Below are positions 52,553-61,553 of a stretch of DNA of 64,000 nucleotides, piece after piece. A program made the translations under genes and the position numbers. This DNA comes from Sphingopyxis sp. LC81. GTDB taxonomy: Bacteria; Pseudomonadota; Alphaproteobacteria; Sphingomonadales; Sphingomonadaceae. Where the stretch lies: positions 372,001 to 436,000 of the forward strand of contig NZ_JNFD01000021.1 in assembly GCF_000756375.1 (NCBI RefSeq), written 5' to 3'. Position 1 is the first letter of the stretch; every line of letters begins with the position of its first letter. The notes beneath the pieces are model-generated. The model was not told the origin of the DNA. It ran no database searches and saw nothing but the letters and a program-made list of their open reading frames with translations.

Positions 52553-52616
52553 TCGCGCCCGCCCAGCTGTTATAGGGCGCGCGCAAGACTTTCCTGATCG
52601 AAGATAGGCCAGCCCC

Positions 52617-54344
52617 GTGACCCTGTTCAGCCGCTTTTCCGACCATATCGGCGCCGCGCTCGATGCGCTTGCCGCCCGCGATGCCCTGCCGGGCGGCCTC
52701 GACCGCGGCGCGATCAGCGTCGAGCCGCCGCGCGATCCCGCGCATGGCGACGTCGCGACCAACGCCGCGATGGTGCTCGCGAAACCCGCGGGCATGAACC
52801 CGCGCGCGCTCGCCGACCTGCTCGTCGCCGAGCTCGGCGCGCTCGATGAGGTGACCGAGGCGAGCGTTGCCGGTCCCGGCTTCATCAACCTGCGCCTCGC
52901 CGACAACAGCTGGCGCGACGAGCTGGCGCTGATTTTCAGCGAGGGCGGCGACTATGGCCGTTCGACGATGGGGCAGGGACGGCGCGTCAACGTCGAATAT
53001 GTCTCGGCGAACCCGACCGGCCCGATGCACGTCGGCCATTGCCGCGGCGCGGTCGTCGGCGATGCGCTCGCCGCGCTGCTCGAATATGCGGGGCACGAGG
53101 TGATCCGCGAATATTATGTCAACGACGCGGGCGCGCAGGTCGACGTGCTCGCGCGCTCGGTGCATATGCGGTATCGCGAAGCGCTCGGCGAGGATGTCGG
53201 CGCGATCCCCGAGGGACTGTATCCCGGCGACTATCTGATGCCGATCGCGGGCAAGCTCGCGGCCGAATATGGCGACCGCTTCGTCGGCGCGCCCGAAAGC
53301 GCGTGGCTCGGCCTGTTCCGCGCCGAGGCGGTCAGCGCGATGATGGATATGATCCGTGCCGACCTCGCCAAGCTCGGCATCCATCACGATCTTTTCTCAT
53401 CGGAGGCCGAGCTTCAGGCCGAGGGCAAACCCGCCGCCGCCGAAAAATGGCTGCGCGACCATGATCTCGTTTACGACGGCCAGCTCGAGGCGCCGAAGGG
53501 CGAAACCCCCGAGGATTGGGAGCCGGTCGAACTGCCGCTGTTCCGTTCGACGCAGTTCGGTGACGATCAGGACCGCCCGATCAAGAAGTCGGATGGCAGC
53601 TGGACCTATTTCGGCGCCGACCTCGCCTATCATTTCCAGAAAAGCCAGAATGCCGACGAACTGATCGACATCTGGGGCGCCGATCACGCGGGGACGGTCA
53701 AACGGATCAAGGCCGCGGTTGCGGCGCTCACCGGCGGCAAGACGCGTTTCGACGTCAAACTGGTGCAGATGGTGCGGCTGCTCAAAAATGGCGAGCCGTT
53801 CAAAATGTCGAAGCGCGCGGGCAATTTTGTCACGCTCGCCGATGTCGTCGACGAGGTCGGCAAGGATGCGGTGCGCTTCACGATGCTGACGCGCAAGGCA
53901 GACGCCCAGATGGATTTCGACTTCGCCAAGGTTGTCGAGGCGTCGCGCGACAACCCCGTCTGGTATCTGCAATATGCCAATGCCCGCATTTCGCGGCTGC
54001 GCAAAAAGGCCGCCGATGCAGGGATCGCGTTGCCGGCGCCCGCGCCCGCGCGTCTGAACGCGCATGAATTGGGGCTGGTGAAGCTGCTCGCGCAGTTCCC
54101 GCGGATCGTCGAAGCCGCGGCTTCGGCGCGCGAACCGCATCGGATCGCCTTTTACCTCGCCGACGTCGCCGCGGCGTTCCACGCCTGGTATAATCTCGGC
54201 AACGATGACCCGGCTTCACGCATCGTTCTCGACAATGACCCCGAATTGACCGCGACGCGCCTTTATTTGGCCGACGGAATCGGGCAGGTTATCCGTAATG
54301 GGCTGTCCCTGATGGGGGTAGAGGCGATCGAGGAGATGAACTGA
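52617..54344 (+). CDS. argS: Arginine-tRNA ligase
   Basis: A 575-residue class I synthetase starting at GTG 52617. The HIGH motif is present as PMHVGHCRGAVVGD, and the KMSK motif as KMSKRAGNFVTL; the DALR anticodon-binding domain closes the protein (IAFYLADVAAAFHAWYNL). It charges tRNA-Arg in the cytosol. It heads an argS-SPOR-nagZ-scpAB-tatABC run typical of alphaproteobacteria, and its stop overlaps the SPOR gene by one base. Confidence 0.97.
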   Translation: MTLFSRFSDHIGAALDALAARDALPGGLDRGAISVEPPRDPAHGDVATNAAMVLAKPAGMNPRALADLLVAELGALDEVTEASVAGPGFINLRLADNSWRDELALIFSEGGDYGRSTMGQGRRVNVEYVSANPTGPMHVGHCRGAVVGDALAALLEYAGHEVIREYYVNDAGAQVDVLARSVHMRYREALGEDVGAIPEGLYPGDYLMPIAGKLAAEYGDRFVGAPESAWLGLFRAEAVSAMMDMIRADLAKLGIHHDLFSSEAELQAEGKPAAAEKWLRDHDLVYDGQLEAPKGETPEDWEPVELPLFRSTQFGDDQDRPIKKSDGSWTYFGADLAYHFQKSQNADELIDIWGADHAGTVKRIKAAVAALTGGKTRFDVKLVQMVRLLKNGEPFKMSKRAGNFVTLADVVDEVGKDAVRFTMLTRKADAQMDFDFAKVVEASRDNPVWYLQYANARISRLRKKAADAGIALPAPAPARLNAHELGLVKLLAQFPRIVEAAASAREPHRIAFYLADVAAAFHAWYNLGNDDPASRIVLDNDPELTATRLYLADGIGQVIRNGLSLMGVEAIEEMN

Positions 54345-55111
54345 TGGCCGGGGACAAGAATGCAGAGCAGGGGGATGCAGGTCTCGGTCTCGAAGACGAG
54401 GACCGTCTGCCCTGGCTAGAGGCCGCCGACGGATTCGAGGAAGATGGCGAGGTCTCGCCCGCGCGTCTGCTCGTGATGGTGCTTGGCGGACTCTTGCTGA
54501 TCGGGGTGGTGCTCGGCGGCCTGTGGTGGGTTCAGAACGGCGGCACGCGGAGCGACGGCGAACTGATCGCGGCGCAGGAGGGCGACTATAAGGTCGCGCC
54601 GAAGAATGATGGCGCCAAGGCGTTCGAGGGCGAAGGCGATGCCAGTTTCTCCGCCAGCGAAGGCGCCGAGCCCGCAGGCCGGGTCGACCCGACGCGCATG
54701 CCCGAAGAGCCTGCGGTGACGCCCGCAGAACGCGAAGCCGCGGCGAAGAAAGTCGCGGCCGACAAGGCCACCGCAACGAAAGCTGCTGCCACCAAAGCGG
54801 CGCCGGCGGACAAGGCCAAGCCTGTGGCTGCTCCGGTGAAAACCGCTGACGCTCCCAAAGCCGCGCCGGCATCGGGGGCGGCGATGATCCAGCTCGGCGC
54901 GTTCAGCAGCGACGCTGCTGCGGCGAAGGCATGGACGAACCTGTCGAAGCGCTTTGCCTACCTTGCCGAACTCAACAAATCGGTTTCGCCCGCGAAAGTC
55001 GGCGACGGCACCGTTTACCGGCTGCGCGTGTCGGCGGGAACGGCGGCCAACGCCGCGAATTTGTGCGGAAAATTGCGCGTTGCCGGTGAAAATTGCGTCG
55101 TCGTTCGCTGA
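54344..55111 (+). CDS. SPOR-domain cell-envelope protein
   Basis: A 255-residue protein starting at ATG 54344, overlapping argS. It has a cytoplasmic acidic N-terminus (DEDRLPWLEAADGFEEDGEV), one transmembrane segment (about residues 42-64, MVLGGLLLIGVVLGGLWWV), an Ala/Lys/Pro-rich linker, and a SPOR domain at about 178-255 (MIQLGAFSSDAAAAKAW, YRLRVSAG) that binds denuded septal glycan. It probably acts at the division site. The neighbour nagZ also works on peptidoglycan. Confidence 0.9.
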   Translation: MAGDKNAEQGDAGLGLEDEDRLPWLEAADGFEEDGEVSPARLLVMVLGGLLLIGVVLGGLWWVQNGGTRSDGELIAAQEGDYKVAPKNDGAKAFEGEGDASFSASEGAEPAGRVDPTRMPEEPAVTPAEREAAAKKVAADKATATKAAATKAAPADKAKPVAAPVKTADAPKAAPASGAAMIQLGAFSSDAAAAKAWTNLSKRFAYLAELNKSVSPAKVGDGTVYRLRVSAGTAANAANLCGKLRVAGENCVVVR

Positions 55112-55218
55112 TTCGGCCCGCTTGGCCGCAGACTCTGTTGGTGCAAATCCGCCGCCATGGCATGGTTGTCGCCTGGTCATCGCCTGAGGGGTCGGCGATC
55201 GATGGAGTTTGATGCACG

Positions 55219-56226
55219 ATGATACCGGCAATTTTCGGCCTGTCGGGCCTGACCCTCACCGACGACGAGCGCGCCTTCTTTCGCGACAGCGATCCCGCGG
55301 GCTATATCCTGTTCGGCCGCAACATCGAAAACCGCGAGCAGTTGCGGCGGCTGACCGATGAGCTTCGCGATCTCGACGGGCGCGCCAATCTGCCGATCCT
55401 GATCGATCAGGAGGGCGGGCGCGTGGCGCGCATGCGATCGCCCGAATGGCCGCTCTTCCCGAGCGGCGCGGCGTTCGATGCGCTGTATGATCGTGCCCCC
55501 GCCAGCGCGATCGAGGCGGCGCGGCTGAACGCGATGGCGCTTGCGGCGATGCTGTCCGAGGTGGGGATTACCGTCGACTGCCTGCCGCTGCTCGACGTGC
55601 GCCAGCCGGGTGCGAGCGATGTCATCGGCGACCGTGCGCTCGGCAGCGAGCCGATGCGCGTTGCCGCGCTCGGCCGCGCGATCCTCGGCGGATTGCAGGC
55701 CGGCGGCGTCGTCGGCATCGTCAAGCATATCCCGGGCCACGGCCGCGCGCTGCTCGATACGCATGAAGCCTTGCCGACGGTCACGGCGGCCGACCGCGAT
55801 CTGCAAACCGATCTGGCGCCCTTCGCGGCGCTGCGCGATGCGGCGATGGCGATGACGTGCCACGTCATCTTCGAAGCGTGGGACCCCGATCGGCCCGCGA
55901 CGCTGTCGCCGATCGTGATCGACAGCGTCATCCGCCAGCGGATCGGCTTTCACGGCCTGCTGATGACCGACGATCTCGACATGAAGGCATTGTCGGGCGA
56001 CGTGCCTTCGCGCGCCGCCGATGCGATTGCCGCTGGCTGTGACATCGCGCTCAATTGCTGGGCGAAGATGGACGATATGGTTGGCATCGCCAACGCGCTC
56101 GATCCGATCAGCACCGTGTCGCGCGCGCGCCTTGAAGGCGCGATGGACCGGATTTCGGGTGATAGCGACGCACGCGCGTTCGCGACGCTGGTCGATCAGC
56201 GCGACGCGCTGCTGGCGACGGGCTGA
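55219..56226 (+). CDS. nagZ: Beta-N-acetylhexosaminidase
   Basis: A 335-residue family 3 glycosidase starting at ATG 55219. The signature KHIPGHGRALLDTH contains the catalytic histidine pair, and the nucleophile aspartate is in LMTDDLDMKAL. It also has PILIDQEGGRVAR. It removes N-acetylglucosamine from recycled muropeptides in the cytosol. It is followed by scpA 6 bases after its stop. Confidence 0.96.
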   Translation: MIPAIFGLSGLTLTDDERAFFRDSDPAGYILFGRNIENREQLRRLTDELRDLDGRANLPILIDQEGGRVARMRSPEWPLFPSGAAFDALYDRAPASAIEAARLNAMALAAMLSEVGITVDCLPLLDVRQPGASDVIGDRALGSEPMRVAALGRAILGGLQAGGVVGIVKHIPGHGRALLDTHEALPTVTAADRDLQTDLAPFAALRDAAMAMTCHVIFEAWDPDRPATLSPIVIDSVIRQRIGFHGLLMTDDLDMKALSGDVPSRAADAIAAGCDIALNCWAKMDDMVGIANALDPISTVSRARLEGAMDRISGDSDARAFATLVDQRDALLATG

Positions 56227-56232
56227 TCGCCG

Positions 56233-57006
56233 ATGGAGGAATTGCCGCTCGATTTCGAAATCGTACCGGCAGCGCCCGAGCGCGACGATGCCCTGCAGCT
56301 TTCGCTTGAAAGCTGGGAAGGCCCGCTCGACCTTTTGCTCACGCTCGCGCGCAGCCAGAAGGTCGATCTCAAGCAGATTTCGATCCTGGGGCTGGTCGAG
56401 CAATATCTGACCTTCATCGCCGAAGCGCGCGAACTGAAGCTCGAGGTCGCGGCCGATTATCTCGTGATGGCCGCGTGGCTCGCCTATCTCAAATCGGCGC
56501 TGCTGCTTCCGAAGGATCCGCTCGAGGATCCGTCGCCCGACGAACTGGCGCTGCGCCTGCAATTGCGGTTGCAGCGGCTGGCCGCGATGCGCGAGGCCGC
56601 GGCGCGGCTACTCGCGCGCGATCGCGTCGGCCGCGACGTCTTCCTGCGGGTAAAGCCCGAGGGGCTGCGCGACATCAAGGTGCGGCGCTGGGACGCCAGC
56701 CTTTATGACCTGTTGTCGGCCTATGGGCAGGTCAAGCTGCGCTCCGAGCCCGTCGTGCATATGGTGTCGCGGCGCCCGGTGATCACGCTCGACGCGGCGC
56801 TCCATCATCTCCAGCGGATGATCGGCGTAAAGCTCGACTGGGCCGAACTTTCGGATTTCCTGCCCGCGGATTATGACGGCCCGCTGCGCCGCTCGGCGAT
56901 CGCGTCGAGTTTTGTCGCCGCGCTCGAACTGGCGCGGCAGGGGCGCGTCGACCTGAAGCAAGAAGGCGCGTTCGAACCTCTCTATTTGAAAGCAGCCGGA
57001 GCATGA
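56233..57006 (+). CDS. scpA: Segregation and condensation protein A
   Basis: A 257-residue kleisin starting at ATG 56233. The conserved ESWEGPLDLLLTLARSQKVDL opens the N-terminal domain, and the C-terminal winged helix ends VDLKQEGAFEPLYLK. It bridges SMC dimers with ScpB for chromosome condensation. The last four bases overlap scpB (ATGA). Confidence 0.95.
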   Translation: MEELPLDFEIVPAAPERDDALQLSLESWEGPLDLLLTLARSQKVDLKQISILGLVEQYLTFIAEARELKLEVAADYLVMAAWLAYLKSALLLPKDPLEDPSPDELALRLQLRLQRLAAMREAAARLLARDRVGRDVFLRVKPEGLRDIKVRRWDASLYDLLSAYGQVKLRSEPVVHMVSRRPVITLDAALHHLQRMIGVKLDWAELSDFLPADYDGPLRRSAIASSFVAALELARQGRVDLKQEGAFEPLYLKAAGA

Positions 57007-57596
57007 TCGACGATCTCGAACGCGCGATAGAAGCGATGCTGTTCGCGAGCGACACGCCGCTCGACGCGCGGCAGGTTGCGGGGCGGCTGGGCGATGAAAT
57101 GACGCCGGGCGAGATTCGTACGATCATACAGACGATCGCGGCGCGCCATGCGGGAAGCGGGATCGAACTCGTCGAGCGCGGCGGGCATTGGCATTTCCAG
57201 ACGCCTGCCGATCTGGCGCACCTGCTTCGCCGCGAACGCGACGATCCGCGCAAGCTGTCGCGCGCGGCGGCCGAAGTGCTTGCCATCGTCGCCTATCATG
57301 AGCCCGTCAGCCGCGCCGAAATCGAGGCGATCCGCGGCGTCCAGACGTCGAAGGGCACGCTCGACGTGCTGATGGAGGCCGAATGGATCGCGCCCGCGGG
57401 GCGGCGCGAGGTGCCGGGGCGGCCGCTGATTTACAAGACGACCGACGCGTTCCTGCAACATTTCGGCCTCACGAGCCGCAAGGACCTGCCGGGAATCGAT
57501 GATTTGCGTGCGGCAGGACTGCTCGACCCGGTCGATCTCGCTTTCGAGGAAGCGATGGGCGAACTGGACCTAGTAAAAGACGGCGAGGAAGCTTAG
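57003..57596 (+). CDS. scpB: Segregation and condensation protein B
   Basis: A 197-residue winged-helix protein. IEAMLFASDTPLDARQVAG and LAIVAYHEPVSRAEIEAIRG are the ScpB hallmarks, and GRPLIYKTTDAFLQHFGL follows. It dimerises and binds ScpA. It is translationally coupled to scpA and is followed by tatA 25 bases later. Confidence 0.95.
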   Translation: MIDDLERAIEAMLFASDTPLDARQVAGRLGDEMTPGEIRTIIQTIAARHAGSGIELVERGGHWHFQTPADLAHLLRRERDDPRKLSRAAAEVLAIVAYHEPVSRAEIEAIRGVQTSKGTLDVLMEAEWIAPAGRREVPGRPLIYKTTDAFLQHFGLTSRKDLPGIDDLRAAGLLDPVDLAFEEAMGELDLVKDGEEA

Positions 57597-57621
57597 ATAG
57601 CGGCCTCAAGGAGAATTTGAG

Positions 57622-57858
57622 ATGGGTAGCTTCAGCATTTGGCACTGGCTCGTGGTCGGGATTCTCGTCCTGCTGCTGTTCGGCAAGGGCCGTTTTTCGG
57701 ACATGATGGGCGATGTCGCCAAGGGTATCAAAAGCTTCAAGAAGGGCATGTCGGAAGACGACGCGCCGACGACCCCCGCCCCCAAGCATATCGAGGGTCA
57801 GCGCGCGCCCGATGCCACCCCGATTTCGACCCCGACTGCCGAGCACGACAAGCTCTGA
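57622..57858 (+). CDS. tatA: Twin-arginine translocase subunit TatA
   Basis: A 78-residue protein from ATG 57622 with AAGGAG upstream. One transmembrane helix ([20 protein letters not shown]) leads into the amphipathic helix [14 protein letters not shown] and an acidic, proline-rich tail. It forms the variable pore of the Tat pathway. Confidence 0.97.
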   Translation: MGSFSIWHWLVVGILVLLLFGKGRFSDMMGDVAKGIKSFKKGMSEDDAPTTPAPKHIEGQRAPDATPISTPTAEHDKL

Positions 57859-57890
57859 TCGCCGTCAGCCTGCGGGGGAAGTTTTAGGTC

Positions 57891-58289
57891 ATGTTTGACG
57901 TCGCGCCCACCGAGTTGCTGCTCGTCGTGGTGGTGGCCTTGGTGGTTATCGGCCCCAAGGACCTGCCCAAAGCGATGCGCTTTGTCGGCAAATGGATGGC
58001 GAAGGCGCGCGGCATGGCGCGCCATTTCCGCTCCGGGCTCGACACGATGATGCGCGAAGCCGAACTCGAAGAACTCGAAAAGCAGTGGCGCGAACAGAAT
58101 GACGCCATCATGCGCGAATTCCCGCGCATCGACGATGTGAACGCATCGCCCGCGACGCCTTCGGCGAAGGCTGCTTCGACCGAGCCGACGAAGACCGAAC
58201 CCATGACGGAAACCGAGGTCGACGCAGCGGCAGCTGCCAATCCGCCCGAAACGCATGCGATACCGCCGAAGGACGGCCCGCTGCCGTGA
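57891..58289 (+). CDS. tatB: Twin-arginine translocase subunit TatB
   Basis: A 132-residue protein from ATG 57891. The N-terminus FDVAPTELLLVVVVALVVIGP is the TatB helix, followed by KDLPKAMRFVGKWMAKARG and a long charged helix; TatB and TatC recognise the RR signal. Its stop overlaps the tatC start (GTGA). Confidence 0.96.
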   Translation: MFDVAPTELLLVVVVALVVIGPKDLPKAMRFVGKWMAKARGMARHFRSGLDTMMREAELEELEKQWREQNDAIMREFPRIDDVNASPATPSAKAASTEPTKTEPMTETEVDAAAAANPPETHAIPPKDGPLP

Positions 58290-59086
58290 CCGAAGAGGTG
58301 ACGACGGAAGAGGACGGCGCCGGCGGCAAGATGCCGCTGCTCGATCATCTGATCGAACTGCGTTCGCGCCTGCTGAAATCGCTGATCGCGATCGGCCTCG
58401 CCTTTGGCATATGCCTTTATTACGCCAAGCCGATCTTCGGCATTCTCGTTCAGCCGCTCGTTCGTGCGGGGCAGGGGAAGCTGATCTATACGCAGCTGTT
58501 CGAGGCGTTTTTCGTCGAGATCAAGGTCGCGCTGTTCGCGGCGATGATGATCGCCTTTCCGGTGATCGCGAACCAGCTGTGGAAGTTCGTCGCGCCGGGG
58601 CTGTTCAAACAGGAAAAGCGTGCGCTGCTGCCTTTCCTGATCGCGACGCCGGTGCTGTTCGCAATCGGTGCGAGCTTCGCTTATTTCATCACCATCCCGA
58701 TCGCGCTCAAATTCCTGCTCGGATATCAGGGTAATGTCGGCGGGATCACGCAGGAGGCGCTGCCCTCGGTCGGCAATTACCTGAGTTTCACGATGCAGTT
58801 CATCATGGCGTTCGGCATCGCTTTCCTGCTGCCGATCCTGCTGATGCTGATCGAGCGGTCGGGGCTGGTGACGCGCGAGCAGCTGGTGTCGGCGCGGCGT
58901 TATATGATCGTCGCCGCGTTCGCGATCGCCGCAGTGTTCACGCCGCCCGATATTTTGAGCCAGCTGTTGCTCGCGGTGCCTTTGGTGTTCCTGTACGAAA
59001 TGTCGCTGCTCGCGATCTGGTTCACCCAGCGCCGACGCAAAACAGGCGCCGAAGAGGCGCCTGTCGAGCCTCTCGAAGAGGCTTAG
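58286..59086 (+). CDS. tatC: Twin-arginine translocase subunit TatC
   Basis: A 266-residue protein starting at GTG 58286. It has six transmembrane helices; the N-terminal MPLLDHLIELRSRLLKS is the RR-binding site, and YLSFTMQFIMAFGIAFLLPILL and FTPPDILSQLLLAVPL are family signatures. It is the Tat receptor. Candidate substrates in this window are the products at 39049 and possibly 29540 (PotF). Confidence 0.97.
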   Translation: MTEEVTTEEDGAGGKMPLLDHLIELRSRLLKSLIAIGLAFGICLYYAKPIFGILVQPLVRAGQGKLIYTQLFEAFFVEIKVALFAAMMIAFPVIANQLWKFVAPGLFKQEKRALLPFLIATPVLFAIGASFAYFITIPIALKFLLGYQGNVGGITQEALPSVGNYLSFTMQFIMAFGIAFLLPILLMLIERSGLVTREQLVSARRYMIVAAFAIAAVFTPPDILSQLLLAVPLVFLYEMSLLAIWFTQRRRKTGAEEAPVEPLEEA

Positions 59087-59108
59087 GGTAAGTTAGTCTC
59101 AGTCCCGA

Positions 59109-59237
59109 TTAGTCGATGGCATCGCTGCCAGCTTGACCGACAGATTCGATGTCGCGACCGGCACCCTTTACCGTGTTACAGCCAGCGACCAGAAAGCTTG
59201 CCATCAGGGCGAGAAGGATTGCGCGGTAACTCGTCAT
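59109..59237 (-). CDS. Entericidin A/B-family small lipoprotein
   Basis: A 42-codon gene on the minus strand from ATG 59237 (GAGAGG about 7 bases upstream) to TAA 59109. It has a short signal and lipobox (LVAGCNTV, Cys about residue 19), followed by KGAGRDIESVGQAGSDAID, the entericidin pattern. In E. coli EcnA/EcnB form an antidote-toxin lipoprotein pair; in alphaproteobacteria single copies are common and of unknown function. It is convergent with tatC, 22 bases away. Confidence 0.9.
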   Translation of the reverse strand: MTSYRAILLALMASFLVAGCNTVKGAGRDIESVGQAGSDAID

Positions 59238-59388
59238 ATTTCTACCTCTCAGGATGTTTTGTGCAAAATGGCCCGGCACGCTTTCGAGGGGGGGGAGGGA
59301 ATGCGGGCCGGGCCAATGTTGCTGAGCAGCGCTGCGGGGGGGCGATGACCGCTGCTCGAATGGGAAACGACCAAAGCGGCGGATAAGT

Positions 59389-59425
59389 TCCGAAAAAAAA
59401 TTGCAGTAATGAATTTTTTTTCGGA
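59389..59425. repeat. AT-rich perfect inverted repeat with 8-base A and T tracts
   Basis: TCCGAAAAAAAATT (59389-59402) and AATTTTTTTTCGGA (59412-59425) are exact inverted copies around a 9-base loop (GCAGTAATG). It lies 36 bases past the mgtE stop and 152 bases before the entericidin start, both transcribed leftward. It may terminate mgtE or act as a curved-DNA element for the entericidin promoter. Confidence 0.6.
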
Positions 59426-59460
59426 GCGCTTTGAATCGCTTGAATTTCAGGGGCTTGCCC

Positions 59461-60912
59461 TCAGAGTGTGGTCAATCCGCTGAGCACCGCGAGGCCCAGG
59501 AAGGCCAAAAACCCCATGGAATCGGTCGTCATCGTGACGAATATCGAACTCGCGACGGCGGGATCCTGATCGAGCCGATCGAGCAGCAAGGGGATCGCCA
59601 CTCCCGCCACACCCGCGACAAATATGTTCACGACCATCGCCGCCGCGATGACAGCGCCAAGCTGCGGATTGCCGAACCACAACGCGGTTGCGGTTCCCGC
59701 GATTAACGCGATCGTGCCGCCATTGAGCAGCGCGATCTTCATTTCGCGCCAGATCGCGCGCCAGCTGTTCGAATCGGTGAGCTGGTTCATCGCGAGCGCG
59801 CGCACGGTGACCGCCAGCGTCTGCGTGCCCGCATTGCCGCCGACACCCGCGACGATCGGCATCAATGCCGCCAGCGCGACCATATGCTCGATCGCGCCGC
59901 CGAAAAATCCGACGATCGAAGAGGCGAGCAGCGCGGTGCCGAGATTAGCGATCAGCCAGCGAACGCGCGCGCTGTACGTCTCGCGGATCGGTTCGTTGAT
60001 GTCGCCGTCGCCGGCGCCCGACAGGCGCAAAATGTCCTCGCCTGCCTCTTCCTGAATGATGTGGACGACGTCATCGACCGTGATCATGCCGACGAGCCGC
60101 CCGCCCTTGTCGATCACCGCGGCCGAGATCAGCGCATATTTCTGGAAGCGCAGCGCGACCTCTTCCTGGTCCATGTCGACCGGGATCAGCGTCTGTTCGC
60201 GTTTCATCACGTCGCTGATCGCAATGTCGCGCGGAGTGCGGAGGATCCAGCTCAGCTGGCATGTGCCGACCGGGCGGTGCCGTGGGTCGACGACGTAAAT
60301 TTCCCAGAAGTCGCTGGTGAGGTCGGCATCTTCGCGCAGCCGGTCGATCACGTCGCCGACGGTCACATGTTCGGGCACCGCGACCAGATCGCGCTGCATC
60401 AGGCGCCCGGCGGATTCCTCGGGGAAGGAGAGGGCGTCCTCGATCGCGGCGCGATCTTCGGGCTCCATCGCCTGGAGAACGGCCTGCTGTTCGTCCTCCT
60501 CCATATCCTCGATGATCGCGACGGCATCGTCGGTATCGAGTTCGGACGCGAGTTCGGCGACTTGCTCCGGCGCGAGAAGATCGATCAGTTCCTCTCGGAC
60601 ATAATCGTTCATTTCCGCCAGCACGTCGGCGGACAGCATGTCGCCGAGCACCGCGGCGAGCATCGGACGCTCGTCGGCGCGCGCGAGTTCGAACAGGTCG
60701 GCGATGTCGGCGGGGTGGAGGCGGCCGATGCGTTCGCGAGCGGCTTCGCCTTCGCCGGCTTCGGCCAGCTCGATCACGTCGCGCACGAATTCGGGCCTCA
60801 GCCGGTCGTCCTCGTCGAGTTCGGTGTCGGTTTCGCGTGCCGGTTGTTCACGGTCGCGATCGTCGGTGATGACAACATCTTCCGGCGGCAGGGATTCTTC
60901 GCGTTTGTCCAT
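59461..60912 (-). CDS. mgtE: Magnesium transporter MgtE
   Basis: A 483-residue protein. An acidic N-terminal region is followed by the MgtE N-domain (about 55-155: LHPADIADLFELA, LLAPEQVAELASEL), a pair of CBS domains (about 160-290: LMQRDLVAVPEHVTVGDV, SDVMKREQTLIPV), and five transmembrane helices (about 315-483) with the pore-lining PIVAGVGGNAGTQTLAV. Magnesium binding to the cytosolic part closes the channel. It is divergent from the cyclophilin gene. Confidence 0.95.
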   Translation of the reverse strand: MDKREESLPPEDVVITDDRDREQPARETDTELDEDDRLRPEFVRDVIELAEAGEGEAARERIGRLHPADIADLFELARADERPMLAAVLGDMLSADVLAEMNDYVREELIDLLAPEQVAELASELDTDDAVAIIEDMEEDEQQAVLQAMEPEDRAAIEDALSFPEESAGRLMQRDLVAVPEHVTVGDVIDRLREDADLTSDFWEIYVVDPRHRPVGTCQLSWILRTPRDIAISDVMKREQTLIPVDMDQEEVALRFQKYALISAAVIDKGGRLVGMITVDDVVHIIQEEAGEDILRLSGAGDGDINEPIRETYSARVRWLIANLGTALLASSIVGFFGGAIEHMVALAALMPIVAGVGGNAGTQTLAVTVRALAMNQLTDSNSWRAIWREMKIALLNGGTIALIAGTATALWFGNPQLGAVIAAAMVVNIFVAGVAGVAIPLLLDRLDQDPAVASSIFVTMTTDSMGFLAFLGLAVLSGLTTL

Positions 60913-61068
60913 CGCGCGGTCCTCCCTGACAGTTGCGGCGTCCGAGCTTTCCCCTAGTGCTGCGGCCCGCGGATGGCAACGTCGCGAGTAGCTTTTCGCG
61001 ATTTAATGCGTGGCTTTGGCCGCCGCCCCGGCTATGGGACCGCCAACACAGACCGCAGGAGTTCTACC

Positions 61069-61515
61069 ATGTCCGACACTCTCACCCTTTCGCTGTCGAC
61101 CGGCGATGTTGTCATCCGCCTCCGTCCCGACCTTGCGCCGCAGCATGTCGAGCGCATCACCGGCCTCGCGAGCGAAGGCTTTTATGACGGCGTGGTGTTC
61201 CACCGCGTGATCCCGGGCTTCATGGCGCAGGGCGGCGACCCGACGGGCACCGGCATGGGCGGCAGCCCGCTTCCCGACCTGCCGCAGGAATTCAGCAGCG
61301 AACCGCACGTCCGCGGCGTTTGCTCGATGGCGCGCGCGCAGAACCCGAACAGCGCGAACAGCCAGTTCTTCATCTGCTTCGACGACGCGCGCTTCCTCGA
61401 CAACCAGTACACCGTCTGGGGCGAAGTGATCGAAGGCATGGACAATGTCGATGCGCTGCCCAAGGGCGAGCCGCCGCGCGAGCCCGGCAAGATCGTCAAG
61501 GCGACCGTCAGCTGA
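61069..61515 (+). CDS. Cyclophilin-type peptidyl-prolyl isomerase
   Basis: A 148-residue protein starting at ATG 61069 with CAGGAG upstream (an in-frame ATG at 60973 has no such site). FHRVIPGFMAQGGDP and NSANSQFFICFDDA are the catalytic cyclophilin motifs. There is no signal peptide, so it is a cytosolic PpiB-like enzyme that speeds proline isomerisation in folding proteins. A textbook terminator follows. Confidence 0.95.
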   Translation: MSDTLTLSLSTGDVVIRLRPDLAPQHVERITGLASEGFYDGVVFHRVIPGFMAQGGDPTGTGMGGSPLPDLPQEFSSEPHVRGVCSMARAQNPNSANSQFFICFDDARFLDNQYTVWGEVIEGMDNVDALPKGEPPREPGKIVKATVS

Positions 61516-61521
61516 TCCAAG

Positions 61522-61551
61522 AAAATCCCCGCTTCGGCGGGGATTTTTTTT
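61522..61551. terminator. Rho-independent bidirectional terminator
   Basis: AAAATCCCCGC and GCGGGGATTTT pair around TTCG, followed by further T residues on the plus strand and, by symmetry, an A/T flank for the minus strand. It sits between the convergent cyclophilin and NMO-type genes, 6 bases past the cyclophilin stop. Confidence 0.92.
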
Positions 61552-61553
61552 GC

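Noticed and set aside
59281..59345. Runs of G (GAGGGGGGGGAGGG and GCGGGGGGGGCG)
   Set aside because: They are short homopolymer-rich stretches with no gene or hairpin partner, and sequence error is possible there.
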